The translations under genes were made by a program, and so were the position numbers. 64,000 nt of DNA from Neoscytalidium dimidiatum (taxonomy: Eukaryota; Ascomycota; Dothideomycetes; Botryosphaeriales; Botryosphaeriaceae). Below are positions 43,288 through 54,341 of this stretch, one piece after another (the stretch's first letter is position 1; every line of letters starts with the position of its first letter). The notes beneath the pieces are model-generated. The model searched no databases. It saw only the letters and a program-made list of their open reading frames with translations, and was not told the origin of the DNA. Location: contig CM074698.1 in assembly GCA_037367355.1 (NCBI GenBank), positions 3,348,001 through 3,412,000 of the forward strand, given 5' to 3'.

Positions 43288-45778
43288 GGTAAAGTAGAAC
43301 AACCAAAGGACTGGACGAACGGAGGATCACGTCAAAGAGTGGCTGGATGGCGACAGAGGACCAAAAGGAGCGAATGCAGGGTAAGTGCGAGCTATGGCGA
43401 ATTGTCAGTTTTGATGGGCGGTTGCAAAAATAAGGATCCGCAGCATTATGTACAAAGGCAGACGATCGTGTGAAGAATGGCCGCAAGGCTGATCAGCAAG
43501 ACAGGCAGGTGCCCCATCATTGCCTATTGGAAGAAAGGCTCGCTCTTGCTGGACAGCCGAAGGCCCGCCATCGGCGACGGGAGACTGAAATCAAAGCGCA
43601 ACAAGGCGTGCAGGTATGTCCGGTCAGCATGGAGAAGGCGCGAAGGCCTGAACTAACCATAAGCGCCGAGCGGGAATGGCGGTCGGGATCTAGCGGCCAC
43701 TGGATTGCTTAACGATGCTTGATTGCGCGTTGCACGGCTGATCTTTGCGGATGTGTCTGCAAGACCCATCCATGATGGCGACACCCTAAGAATACGAACT
43801 GCGACGATGGAAACCGAAGCGTCTTAACGTCATCGCTCATCCTCCCAAAGGATGCAGGCCAATCCTGTCCCTAATGGGGGGTTATGCTGCAGCAGGAGTT
43901 GGTCCCGGCGGTGGGGAAGGAAGTGCGCAGCGATTTGAGCGGAGATGCGGGTCAGGTTGAGCGTACGTTTCGAAACCTCGGTCTTAACGCCGTGAAGATC
44001 ATCGCTGTTCGACCATCGTTTCGGATTTCAGCGACACGTGATATCTTTCTTCACGAGTATGAATAGCAACGTATTTCCAGATCCCAAGATTCTGTTTTTT
44101 TTCTTCTTGTGAGGGCTGCAAGGCTTGAGTCTTACTGTCACACTTACACGCCCCTCACTAGTCTTCTCGCTATTCGCACGCGTCGGCTCAGGATCGGGAA
44201 ACCTAAGAAGTTATCTACATTATTCTAATCCATGGCAAATTGTTAGAGAAGTAGATTGCTGCCCGGGCACGACCTCCGTGTACCGCCTGATAACGCATGA
44301 GCTTCGCTCCCGACCAAGAAGCTACAGACGGTTAGACGAGCCCGGGAGTGGCAGCAGATCTGGTAATAACACGACGCGGACCGTCCGACCATAGTTCCTG
44401 CGCAGAGGACACTTGAGATCCATGGAGCTAGTGGAGAGATGCTCGACGTCTGTTTTGTGAAGACTCGATTCTACGGTTATGGCTGGTGTCGTGAAGTAGT
44501 TTCTTCCCTTTTCTCCTTGGTGGCTTCTTCAAAATGACATGCTAAAGATTGCGCATGCGAGTTATGGCATGTTCAGGTTCCTGAGCGGGCTTCCTTTGCG
44601 CTGATATAATGTCGGCTTGGAAATGGTGTAGTAGGAGTTTCTTGGAAATTTATCTGGATGCGCTCGCTTACATCTCTGCTGTCACTGCGCGTTGATACTG
44701 ACTGAGTGACAACAGCTTTCACGGATCTTCATTACTACCCCGCGGTGTCCACTCAGCCAAGACAAAAGACTGTGTGATGGGACCAAAACGCTTGCTCCTG
44801 CGACGCGCAAACGTAAAGCCGGGAGCTTACCGCTGGTGATCGGCCAGCTGCTGGCCCAAAAGAAGAAAGCAAAAAGGCTCTTTTTGAAATCCGGGTTAGC
44901 GGTTATACTTGGCACTACCAGCAACAGGGGTGACTCGTTGGGATGGTGAGCTGAAGGAGGGGCAGTTGCTGCGCCGCCTAAGGCTATTCCTTATCATCCA
45001 TTGTAATGACAGCTGTAACTGTAAGCATATCAGCGATTGAGTTGGTGCCAAGCACTGGATTGGCGATCAACACGAGCCATTCCTGGGATGCGTCGTCTTC
45101 TTTTGGGTCGGAGTTCTGCCGACGGTCCGAAGCGGGAAGAGTCATGCCATGCTGGGCGGGAGGGTGGTGGAAGGACAGCGAAGGCTTGCGATCACCGCTA
45201 AAGCCTGCCTGCGCCCCACGTGTTGCGCCAACATGGTGTCCTTCTCGTCATTTAGTACTAGCTCGTGTTCACCATCACATATATAAAAGCACTGCCGTGT
45301 GCCCACTCTCGGCCGTTGACTCGTTCTTTTGATTACTACCGTCTCTCGCCACCGATCTTTTTGTGACTAGGAATGCGCCTAGTCTCGCATGCCGTCGACC
45401 ATTCAGCAAGATGAGTGTTCCCAGACCTGACACTTAGCCTGCGTCCGCAGGCGCGTACCTTTGAAAAGCAATCCCTTTTTCCCACCATCGGTTTTTTTTT
45501 TCCCGCCCATGTCCCAGTAGTCCAATCTGTCCTTGGAGCGTCTTTCCGCCATCGCAGCAATGATGATTATGAAGAAAAAGAAAAACCCGCTCATGCCGGA
45601 ACAGCAGAGGCCATGCAAAGAGCTGATGATCTTTACTACAAAAGAAGGAAATAGTCGTAATCATATCGAAGGACAACGCCCTCGGAACGAATTCCATTGC
45701 GCAGAAGGATCCAACGATCTCGTTACCTCGCACTAGCAGCCAACCCTCGAGCTTCTTCCCATCAAAGGTGTGGCATGC
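43288..45778. other. Longest gene-free stretch, 2.5 kb
   Basis: This is the promoter of the arylsulfotransferase gene and the 3' flank of GIS2. It has no domain-bearing frame on either strand. A strong plus-strand TATA-like sequence is at 45280-45288 with no coding gene behind it. I see no terminal repeats or transposase. Confidence 0.45.
45280..45288 (+). promoter_or_regulatory. Orphan TATA-like element
   Basis: TATATAAAA on the plus strand, followed only by very short frames before the 3' end of GIS2. It could drive a non-coding or antisense transcript, or be chance. Confidence 0.3.
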
Positions 45779-46776
45779 TTAGTTGGGGCAGGCAGCCTGA
45801 ACGTGGCCGGGTTGCTTGCACTTGTAGCAAACACGCTCGTTCGAAGTCTCCGACGGGCAGTCCCTGGACAGATGACCGACCTCGCCGCCTGAAGGCAAAT
45901 CAGTAAACCCGGAGCATTCGTCAAGTGATGAAGACTGCACTTACAGTTGTAGCACTTCTGGCCCTGAGTGCAATCGCGCGACATATGTCCATAGCCACCG
46001 CACGAGTAGCAGGTCTGACCGCGAGGACCACCGAAGCCGCCGCCACTACCATAGCCGCCGCCAAAACCGCCATACGTGTTGCAGTTGCGGGCAATGTGAC
46101 CAACCTTGCCGCACTTGTAGCATTCCTGGCCAGCGCCCATTCCCGGAGCGCCACCCTCAGGGCACTCACGCGAAAGGTGACCAACCTTGCCGCAGCGATA
46201 GCAAGGCTTCTCAGCCTGGGGCTGGGGGCAGTCCCTGCTCAGGTGGCCCTGCTCGCCACAGTTGTAGCAAGTGGGGTTGCCCTTCGTCGGGCAGTCCCTG
46301 GCTTGATGGGAAGTATCGCCGCCTTCTCCTCGATTAGCTAAGTTCTCCCGGCTCTATCGCAGAGAGAAGTAGACGCGGTTTGGCGGTCAAGGTGCCATGG
46401 ACCTCAAAGCGCAGCAACAACGACAACGGAAAGTAGAGTGCGTAGGGTGGTGAGAGTAATCAAAGGTTCACAAAAGGTCACATCGGATTGCGGTGGGCTT
46501 GGTCGGTCGCCGTGCGCTTGCCGCCATGACGCTGGGGCTCATGCACGGTACACGACCAAGACTGCTCGTTGCGGTGCCGAAATGGCTCCACTCGGATCTA
46601 CAGCTCAACGAACCGTCCCCGCTGTGCGTGAGAGCTTAATGCGAATTTTGTATGGAGTGTGCGTGTGGGCGGAGGCAAGCAGATGGAGCGCCGCCACAGG
46701 TTTCGCATGTGCGCAAAGGGAAAGGGCAGGACGTACAGTTGTAGCAGCCGCGAGCAGGAGGAGCGGAGAAGTCCAT
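45779..46776 (-). CDS. gis2: CCHC zinc-knuckle nucleic-acid-binding protein GIS2 (CNBP/Byr3 homologue)
   Basis: Exons are 46776-46737, 46322-45945 and 45888-45779, with introns of 414 and 56 nt; 175 aa. It has seven CCHC knuckles of the form CxxCxxxxHxxxxC: CYNCGDTSHQARDC, CYNCGEQGHLSRDC, CYRCGKVGHLSREC, CYKCGKVGHIARNC, CYSCGGYGHMSRDC, CYNCGEVGHLSRDC and CYKCKQPGHVQAAC. A Gly-rich, RG-containing linker (GGFGGGYGSGGGFGGPRG) separates knuckles four and five, like the RGG box of CNBP. Family knowledge: Gis2 binds G-rich mRNA, associates with polysomes and stress granules and activates cap-independent translation. Both introns interrupt a knuckle after CYN, which makes the assignment of the splice sites firm. 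The long first intron right after a short first exon is common in highly expressed fungal genes. Confidence 0.95.
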
Positions 46777-48056
46777 GATGAGGTTGAGGTGAAAAGGTTT
46801 GTTCGGTGACGTTGAGAGTCTGGGCGGCGTCAGTGAGGCAAGAACTTGAAAGGCAGGCAGGGCACAGCGAGGCGCTGGACGGCGTACCGGAGACGGTGGG
46901 CGGGATTGTCAGAGCAGAAGAGCGGCGGATTTAGCGTGAAAAAGTTGTGTGTCGCGCGCAGAAGTGGACCTTGAGGCAGCGATTCCAGCGGTAGGGCAGC
47001 TGTGTGCTTTATAAATGAGGGAGAGGCGAAAACAAGAACGGTGGGTGCGTGCCGTATGCGCGCTAGCCCCGCGGGTGCGGAAAGACGTCGGGCTTTTCGC
47101 TAGCGAGTAGTATCAGTCTTCGGTTTGCCCACCCAAAAGAAACTGTAGCGCCGTGTGCGCAGCTGCGAGAGTGTTTGATGTAGATAGCGTCTGGATCATC
47201 TTCCGCCTGCAGCTGGTTGGTGGAACCTCGGATTGGCTTGATCTGCTCACCCCGCCGCGAGCTTTGATGCCCGCGCAGCAAGTGGATCCCGCCCGCTCGA
47301 GCAAAATGTTGTGCAGGGCAGCGCAAGGCAGCGCACCACCGGCGGTTGAGGCTCGTGACGGTGATGGTCGCACAACAGCTGTCAGCCCTAGCTGCACGTG
47401 CTGCGGGCCCGCCACCGCAAAGCTTCCTGTGCGGTGAAGCCTGAGATCTGGTCACCCCTCCTTATGCCCAGTTGAGAAAGCAGTCGATGCAAAGTGGCGA
47501 TCGGGCACCGTGCAGTCGTGCAAGAACAATGTAGAGCCGCCGCTGGACGAGCGCACTCAGGTTCCGGGATTGTAGTGGCGACGAAGATCTGAGCTGGACA
47601 GAGAGAAACCGGGCGTCGTGAAATTGGCGACCGATGTATACGAAAAGCGGTCAAGCTGGAATGAAACATGTCCAATATTCCCAAAGCAGCATAGATATAT
47701 TTCACATGTGCGTCCCGTCCCGTGCCTCTCGCCTGTCACGTATTGTGACTGCTGCATTTGCCGCCCGCTGCCCCCGGAAGCTCTTGATTTGCCGCCGGCA
47801 GAATCCTGGAACCTGGAAGCATTAAGTCCGTACACGGTGCGAAGTTTGGTCGAAAGTCTCCTCGTCCGGGGGATTGTAGCTGAGGTCGATGGGATTCTCG
47901 CCATTCACACGAGCAGAGGGCCAGTACACATTACACCGCCAAAAAGTTCAGGCACCTCAGCAATCACACCGGCCAGTTAAGGCCATGATCTTCATCAAAT
48001 GCGGAATGAAAAGCCATAGCCACGGTCATCGTCCTCTGGGCCAGGACAACTCGTCT
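46777..48056. other. Intergenic, 1.3 kb
   Basis: This is the GIS2 promoter and the 3' flank of the F-box gene. Overlapping frames around 47.1-47.9 kb on both strands have no domain or codon character, and none is called. Confidence 0.4.
47008..47013 (-). promoter_or_regulatory. Possible TATA box of GIS2
   Basis: TATAAA on the minus strand, about 235 nt before the GIS2 start codon. Confidence 0.45.
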
Positions 48057-49770
48057 CTAGGTGAAATCATACACAACTAATGCTTGGCTTCCCTCGCCCC
48101 GTTCTCGCAACACAATCACTTGCTCCTCATCAAAGCCAATCCAACCCTTGGACACCGTCAGCTCGTCAAGGCTTTGCTGTAGGGCGAGTCCAATTCCAGA
48201 GCTCGGTATAGTGGATTTGTCTTGCAGATTTGCGAGATCCTGCCCAGTGGCGATCCTGTGCTCGGGATTGATCCGAATACTGAGTTCCGTAGAAGGGTTA
48301 CGTCTTTTGCTGGTCGTGGAAGTCATGCGTCCTTCTAGCTCCCAAACACGTAATTCATCTCCGCGTGAGCTGACTGAAACTGCTTTGCCTCTGCCGCCAA
48401 CGTAAGCTCCGGAGACTGAAGAAGTATGGCCCCATAATCTCATGCCCGGACCGATATTTAGTGAAGAGCTTGTGGAAGTGACCATGTATAGTGTTAAGGT
48501 ATTGTCGGGGTGGGAGCTGAGGAGATATGGGTGCGAGTAAGAAAGGGATGTCGGCTTCGAGCATATTGTGACCGAATGGCTGCGAGAGCCTGTCTCCAAA
48601 CTCCCACCTGGAGACGAGGGAACACTCCGATTTGACGCAAGGGACTGAAAACCTGGATGATCTGCCGACGCCAGCCGTGAATCTAACAACTTCCCTTCTG
48701 GTGTGATGCGCATCTCTTGAATACCAACAGACCAACCGGAGAAATACGTGGGTAACGCGTATGCAATAGACGCTACAATACTGTTTGCCGAGGGTCGGAT
48801 CGAGAGCGATAAGGGCGGCCAGACGGTATGAGACCTAAGGGAATATAGTAACCGAGGCGGATCCAGTATCTCTTGTGCACATGACTCCTGTGGCTCCTTT
48901 GAAAACTTGTAAAGCGATAGTAACTGCATTCCCGTCATCGTTAAAAGGTAAGGAGACGCAAACGAGAGAGCTGATAGCATGCCATTAGAAGATGCTGGGT
49001 GCGTGTAGAGTTGAGTGAAATTCATGATAGATGTTGTTAGGCAGTAGATGGTAAAGCTTCCATCTTCGAATCCAACCACAACACATTGAGTCGTGGCGCG
49101 ACCTTCGTCTGAATCGACGGCTAGAGAAGTGGGCGCAGGCCATAGGCGTTCCTTGTTTTGAACAAGGGCGATACTCGCAAGCAAGCTGCGGTCCTTTTTA
49201 GTTGACCACGCGCGTAAGCCGGCTATCGTGTCTGCTGTGTATATGATTCCCTCGTGCAAATGGACTAATATAGGAGGCACTGGTGGCGTCTCCGACAGCG
49301 GAATCTCGGCTACGTCGCAACTCCCTCGCGACCAGTTGTGGCGTAACTTGTATTGTCTCTTCCAATTCGTTTCCTTGCCGCGTTTTACCAAATTCGCTTC
49401 ATCTAGCCATTTCGACAATTTTGAGGAAAAGTGAAGATGATCGGGCGAGTTCGCATCCTTAACACCCGGTAATCGCGATGCGCGCGGTCTAACGAAGCGG
49501 TTGTAATATGCAGCTTTCCAAAGCTGATGGTCGCTAGCGACGGCATGGAGCCGCTTTGATACCCTGTCGGTATGTAAGCATCATCGTCGTTGCAGAGGAA
49601 GGAGGAGCATACCTTTGACAGACGTTGAGAGTAGTTACCGGTACGTATGAGAGGATACGCAAGAGAAGTTCATCGCTGAGTCGTGAAAGCTTATCTGGGC
49701 TGGAGCTCCTTGCGCGTTTTGCCGCAGGCAGCGTGTGGTGGTTGTTGTCCTCTGCGCTGCGTTTTAGCAT
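48057..49770 (-). CDS. F-box protein with WD40/beta-propeller-like C-terminus
   Basis: Exons are 49770-49613 and 49563-48057, with a 49-nt intron; 554 aa. The F-box occupies residues about 28-75 (LSRLSDELLLRILSYVPVTT, joined to QRVSKRLHAVASDHQLWKAA). After a short linker the chain shows WD40-like blades: ILVHLHEGIIYTADTIAGLR, CVVVGFEDGSFTIYCL, SYSHPYLLSSHPDNTLTLY, GHTSSVSGAYVGGRGKAVSV and SSRGDELRVWELEG. Family knowledge: F-box proteins bind Skp1 and recruit substrates to SCF ubiquitin ligases, with the propeller holding the substrate. The substrate is unknown. An in-frame upstream Met at 49908 (MMPSDN) would add 46 residues lacking conserved character, and the start MLKRSAED resembles fungal relatives. 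It shares a 402-bp divergent promoter with Sae2. Confidence 0.85.
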
Positions 49771-50172
49771 AGTATGGGCAGGTCCAAACTGTGGCGACGA
49801 GCCTGAAAAAGAGGAAGCGGTGGTTGTCGCTGTCAACGTCCAGGCACAAGGAAAGGTATCTCGAAGCTCCGATACTCCGTTATCGATTGCGTTGTCACTC
49901 GGCATCAATCACCTAATTAGCGTGTTGAGCACGTGCAGCGCGTCATCACTTCGTGTCACATCGTGGCGTCGCGACGCGCCCTGGTGCCAAGACCGCAGGC
50001 AGACACGCATCCTCGCGGCAACGTCCAGATAACTCCCAGCGTCATACCACCACTTCTTGTCCCCGGGCCTCTCTTTCGTTCCGACTGCGATCATTGACGC
50101 GTCAATACCACACAATTTACGCGTGAGACGCGGAACGCCGCGACTTTAATTCACGCCCCACCTCCAAATCTC
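49771..50172. other. Short divergent promoter between the F-box gene and SAE2
   Basis: A single 402-bp region must serve both genes. It is partly open in the F-box frame (possible N-terminal extension or 5' UTR). TGACGCGTCA-like palindromic sequence occurs at about 50094-50103, close to ATF/CRE- and MluI-box-type sites. Confidence 0.45.
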
Positions 50173-52766
50173 ATGGAAGACAGGCATGACACTCTTGCCC
50201 TACAATGGCAGGACTTCGATGACGATGACGCTGCAGTGCAACTCCAGTCAATAGCACTGCAGGAAAACATTCGTAAAAACCATATTCGCCGTATTGATCC
50301 TTTTATCCATTGCCTTGACCATGCTGACCCACCTTAGACCAGAACGAAAAGAACGCTCTCGAACGCAACAACACAAAGCTCTTGAACCGAGTCGAAGAGC
50401 TGGAGCGCCTACATGAAGATCTCAAGCGTCAGCTCGAAGCAGCAATCGGGGCTGGTACCTCACCTGTATCACCGGTTGAGCCTCTTTCCGAAGTCGATAC
50501 GAACCAACAGCCACGTAGCTCAGCAACAGTTCCAACCCAGGAGGCGACTGTCCCCTTGCACGAGCACAGAGAACTTGTACGTCTGTACAATGAGGCATTG
50601 AGGGAGAATGATGAGCTCCGGCGGAATTCGGAAAGACTTGCTACGCAGCACGACCTCATGAAAGCTCGAGTTAAGGAATGGAGTACGTGGGCTAGCAAGG
50701 AACGAGCGAAGCGAGGAAAATTCAACCGTGAGCATCGAAATGGGAAGCATCGTAAGAGCTTTCCAGCGGATGCAGAGGCACCCCCGACGCCCACGAGCGT
50801 GACTTCGCCATTCCTTCAGGGTCGGGAAACCCCACGGCTAGGAGACAATGCGGATGACATACGCCAAGAGATTGCGGAACAAGCTTCCCGTCTTTTGGAG
50901 TACCACGAGAGCCCCTTGAAGGGACACTTGACCGTGGAAGGTTCGGCTGCAGAAACCACAGGATGTCGAGGATTCCACCTTAGTGAAGCAGGACTAGAGG
51001 TTGGACTTCCTAAGGCCAATGTTGATTCCCAGTCTGAGAACACAGCTCGACAAGAGCCGACGGTAAAATCTTCTGATCTTCAAGGGCCACGATCGCGCCA
51101 TTCCGATTCGGAGGACACGCTTCTCTACGCACGGCATGCGTCGCCAAGAGTGACGTCAAGTCAAACTACTCAAGACGCAGATGATGGATTTGAACACATG
51201 AAGATTGCAGAAGAAGCCGCTAGTCACCACCAGCCGGACGATGATGTGCCAACTATTGTGTCAGAGAGATCCCTTAAGCGGAAACATCCTGCAAATGTTG
51301 AAGTGTATCAAGACCCTCGAGAGAGGCATACCGAGCCGCCGCTTTGTATCAAGAGAGAGCTTCAAGATACCGAAACTATGCCGCACGGAATTCCAACATT
51401 GCTCAGTCGGACCAGCACAATGGACCTCGACCAAATTGGACTTGTTATTCAAACGCCCAGGAAACGACGCCGAATGCAAGATATCATTTGGAATCCTCCG
51501 CTACAAGGTTATTCTTGGTCGAGGTCACGCCCTCCATTGCGTAGTGAGCGGTCATCGAGCCTACCATTGTCCTTTGGTTGGGGATCAGAAGCTCAGGACA
51601 TTATAAAAGGAGAAGAACAGGACGAAAACTTAGTATGGGAAGTTCCAGAGTCTGATCCGAGTCCTGCAGCTGAAGACGACGGATCTCTTGGAGCAGCCGA
51701 CTCTATTTTCACACGAAGCCCGGACAACCCACGTAAATCTAAGGCATTGCGATATCTGGATGCCAATGTTCGTGTACAACCTCAGTCTAAGCACCTTCGC
51801 GTTCGCCATTGTCGTACAACGGATGAAGAAAGGGGCGCAAAAGCGATACCGATGCTAGCAGAAGATGGTGAAGAGGCTCAAATACGGGATCCGTCTTCGG
51901 CTAAGATGCAAGAGTCACGTCGTCGATTCGCCGAACTATACAACAATCCGCCACCGGAGAGGAAGGCCCTCGCATCCCCAAGGACCCCCACGACTGGCCG
52001 ACCTACTCGAACAATGTCAAGAAAGAATGCAGGCAATGCCAGTAGTACGACTCCGGGCACATGTTCCGCCCTGCAGTCCAAAAAGAAAGCTTTAGTCCCC
52101 GGATTGCCTACGCCACAGACAAATACAAAGAACCCTCGCCCAGCCATATCCCCTCGCCCACAGCCGAAACGGAAGGTGCCTGGCCCTCTACGCGGCAAGC
52201 CAGTCTCAGATCTCCAGCTCTCTGATTTTAAGATCAATCCTGCCACCAATGCCGGGCTCGATTTCGCCTACTCTGAAGTCATCCGCAGCCGCGAGGCCCG
52301 TCGCTGCCTCCCCGGCTGTACGAAGACTGAGTGCTGCGGCCGCGATCTCCGTACGATGGTTGAGGCCGGCCTGAATCCACCCTTGCCACGCAGCTTCTGG
52401 GACGACTCGCAGTCCTCGCAGCAGCAACCATATACCAACGAGCAAGAGGAAAATGATCATAGGTACCTACAGTGGTTCATGGGGACTAGCTATCATCGCG
52501 ACCGGGTGGATGCCATGCCTGCAGTCATGCGTGAAGACCTCGTCGTCCAAGCGAAAGTCAAGCTCTTGGCCAACCAGGCTGGCCGGCACCGTCAGGCGCA
52601 TCAGCGCTCACGAACTCCACCTGGTTTCTGGCGTGCTGATTTTCCAGCAACGCAGGAACTAGAGAAAGATAGGGAAGAAGCACGCAAGAGGGAAAGAGAA
52701 GCTGTGGAGGAGAGGTGGAGGGAGGCGATGATTGAGGGGGGGCGTTGGCTTTTTAGGGACGAGTAA
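50173..52766 (+). CDS. sae2: DNA double-strand-break end-resection factor Sae2/CtIP/Ctp1
   Basis: Exons are 50173-50272 and 50338-52766, with a 65-nt intron; 842 aa. The N-terminus is acidic (WQDFDDDDAAVQLQ). It is followed by a coiled coil (NALERNNTKLLNRVEELERL...ELVRLYNEALRENDELRRN) that matches the tetramerisation helix of Sae2/CtIP. The central about 500 residues are disordered with many SP/TP and SQ/TQ sites. The C-terminal Sae2 domain contains the Cys motif RRCLPGCTKTECCGRDL (Cys690 onward), the DNA-binding RHR motif (Arg783-His784-Arg785) and SRTPPGFWRADFPATQE. A Lys/Glu/Arg-rich helix ends the protein. Family knowledge: phosphorylated Sae2/CtIP activates the Mre11 nuclease in MRX/MRN to trim blocked ends before homologous recombination and in meiosis. 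Confidence 0.93.
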
Positions 52767-54341
52767 GGTGTGGCTACTTATTCCTTTCTTCTGCATGGAG
52801 TTTCTGGGTCGAACTTCTCACGTTCCTAGATCGATAGCCGGGTGAAACGACTGTCGATAGAGTGGATACATATCATTGTTGCATTGGATCGAGTGCTTTC
52901 TACGTCTATTTAGCTTCAAGCGAGTTACTCCGGCAATCATGGGAGGGGCATATCATTCGCTCTTTATCCCCACTGGATACTCTGGCGCAGTCCATTTCGA
53001 AGCTCTGTAAGTGTCGCTTCAAGCTTGAAACGACTTACATAGATGCGAGATCCGATAGGACGGTTTATGAGCGCATTGCGCCGTCTGGTATCTGCCGCAC
53101 TTTGGTATCGGTCGCTACACAGGTTCTTTGAATGAATTGAATTCCGTTCAACTACATGCTGATTCTCAAACGTTTGCATGCACGAAACTGTCGGCTCTTT
53201 TGATTGGTGCCATGTGTAAGATATACATTCGGGGCTTAAGAGGGAAATTCGCTTGATACACAGCCGGGCGCAGGTACGTTATAACGGAGCGCTTAGGAAT
53301 TACAGCCCATGAATCTATATCAGCGCTTCAGCAGCCTCTGCTCTCAACAATGCCGAAGTTATCCCTTTCAAAGAAGAAAATTAAGGAAAAAGAAGGAGAG
53401 GGAAAGGGGGGTGTTGGAGAGAGAGAGAGAGGGATGCTTAGCACGGCCTGGTAGTATCTCGGCTAATCCGTAGATGACGAGCGGTTCCAAATGGCGGGGG
53501 GCATTCTTGGGTCAGAGGCGGTGATCAATGCGGAGCGGCAGGCGAATTGAAGACGCAATGGACCGAAAGTATGGTACTACGTCAGGATCCGGTTTAGGCG
53601 GCGGGCGGAGAGCGGTGCGGAAAGGCGCTTAGGATGTCTTGTCCGCGCGGGCGCCGCGGGCTACCAGAGTGCGGCACAGGCAGGCAAGGCGCCAGGGCAG
53701 GCAGGCCCAGGAACACGGGCGGTGCCTGCAGGCGTCAAAGGACGGGGCTGCAGAGCTGGCAGGCCGAGCGACTCAGCAGGCATCTTGCGAGTGGGCGTCA
53801 GCTTGCACGTTCTAGAGGGCAGGCGAGGACAGCCCTGCAAAAGGTTTCTTCGCACTAGCGAGCAATTAGGGAAGGCTGCCGCATCTTACCCCAGGTTTTC
53901 CAAGCTTTCTGCAAAGACTCGGACGACCTCTGCGCCTGCCCGACTCTAAGCCCTCCCTCTCCGAAGACGACATGCTGCCGCCCACCAAGCGCAGCTTTTA
54001 TGACGCCTAGTCGGCCTCGGATGTTACCGACTGCCCTGATGGACCTTTTTCTTCGCGCCCACCCTCCACCACCATTCTACCGCGCCACAACCCGTCAGCT
54101 CCGTTGCGCTCTTCGATCTGGGGGCGCGCCTCTCTGCCTTGGCTCTGCTCCCTACTCCGCGGGAATGAGCAGGGCGGGCGCTGCATGATACACCCTCTGT
54201 GAGTCCGCGAAAAGCCTTCCCGGGCATGCGCCCACTGCTCCTAGCCTGTATTTCGCGATCCATGCCTTTCCACTTGCCCCCCAACTGGCTAACAGCACCT
54301 TTTCCCTTCTAGCACAAAGCGCCCCGTCACCGACAGCCTCC
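52767..54341. other. Intergenic, 1.6 kb, between SAE2 and TSC2
   Basis: This is the 3' flank of SAE2 and a long TSC2 upstream region. It holds a short GA microsatellite (53418-53432). The C-rich stretch at 53.9-54.3 kb resembles a 5' UTR and contains a possible UTR intron (donor GTGAGT at about 54200, acceptor TTCTAG at 54312). No protein-coding gene is seen. Confidence 0.45.
53418..53432 (+). repeat. GA dinucleotide microsatellite
   Basis: About seven uninterrupted GA units in the TSC2 upstream region. Confidence 0.7.

Noticed and set aside
47618..47980. 120-codon plus-strand frame between GIS2 and the F-box gene
   Set aside because: No recognisable domain, and competing frames on the other strand are equally open.
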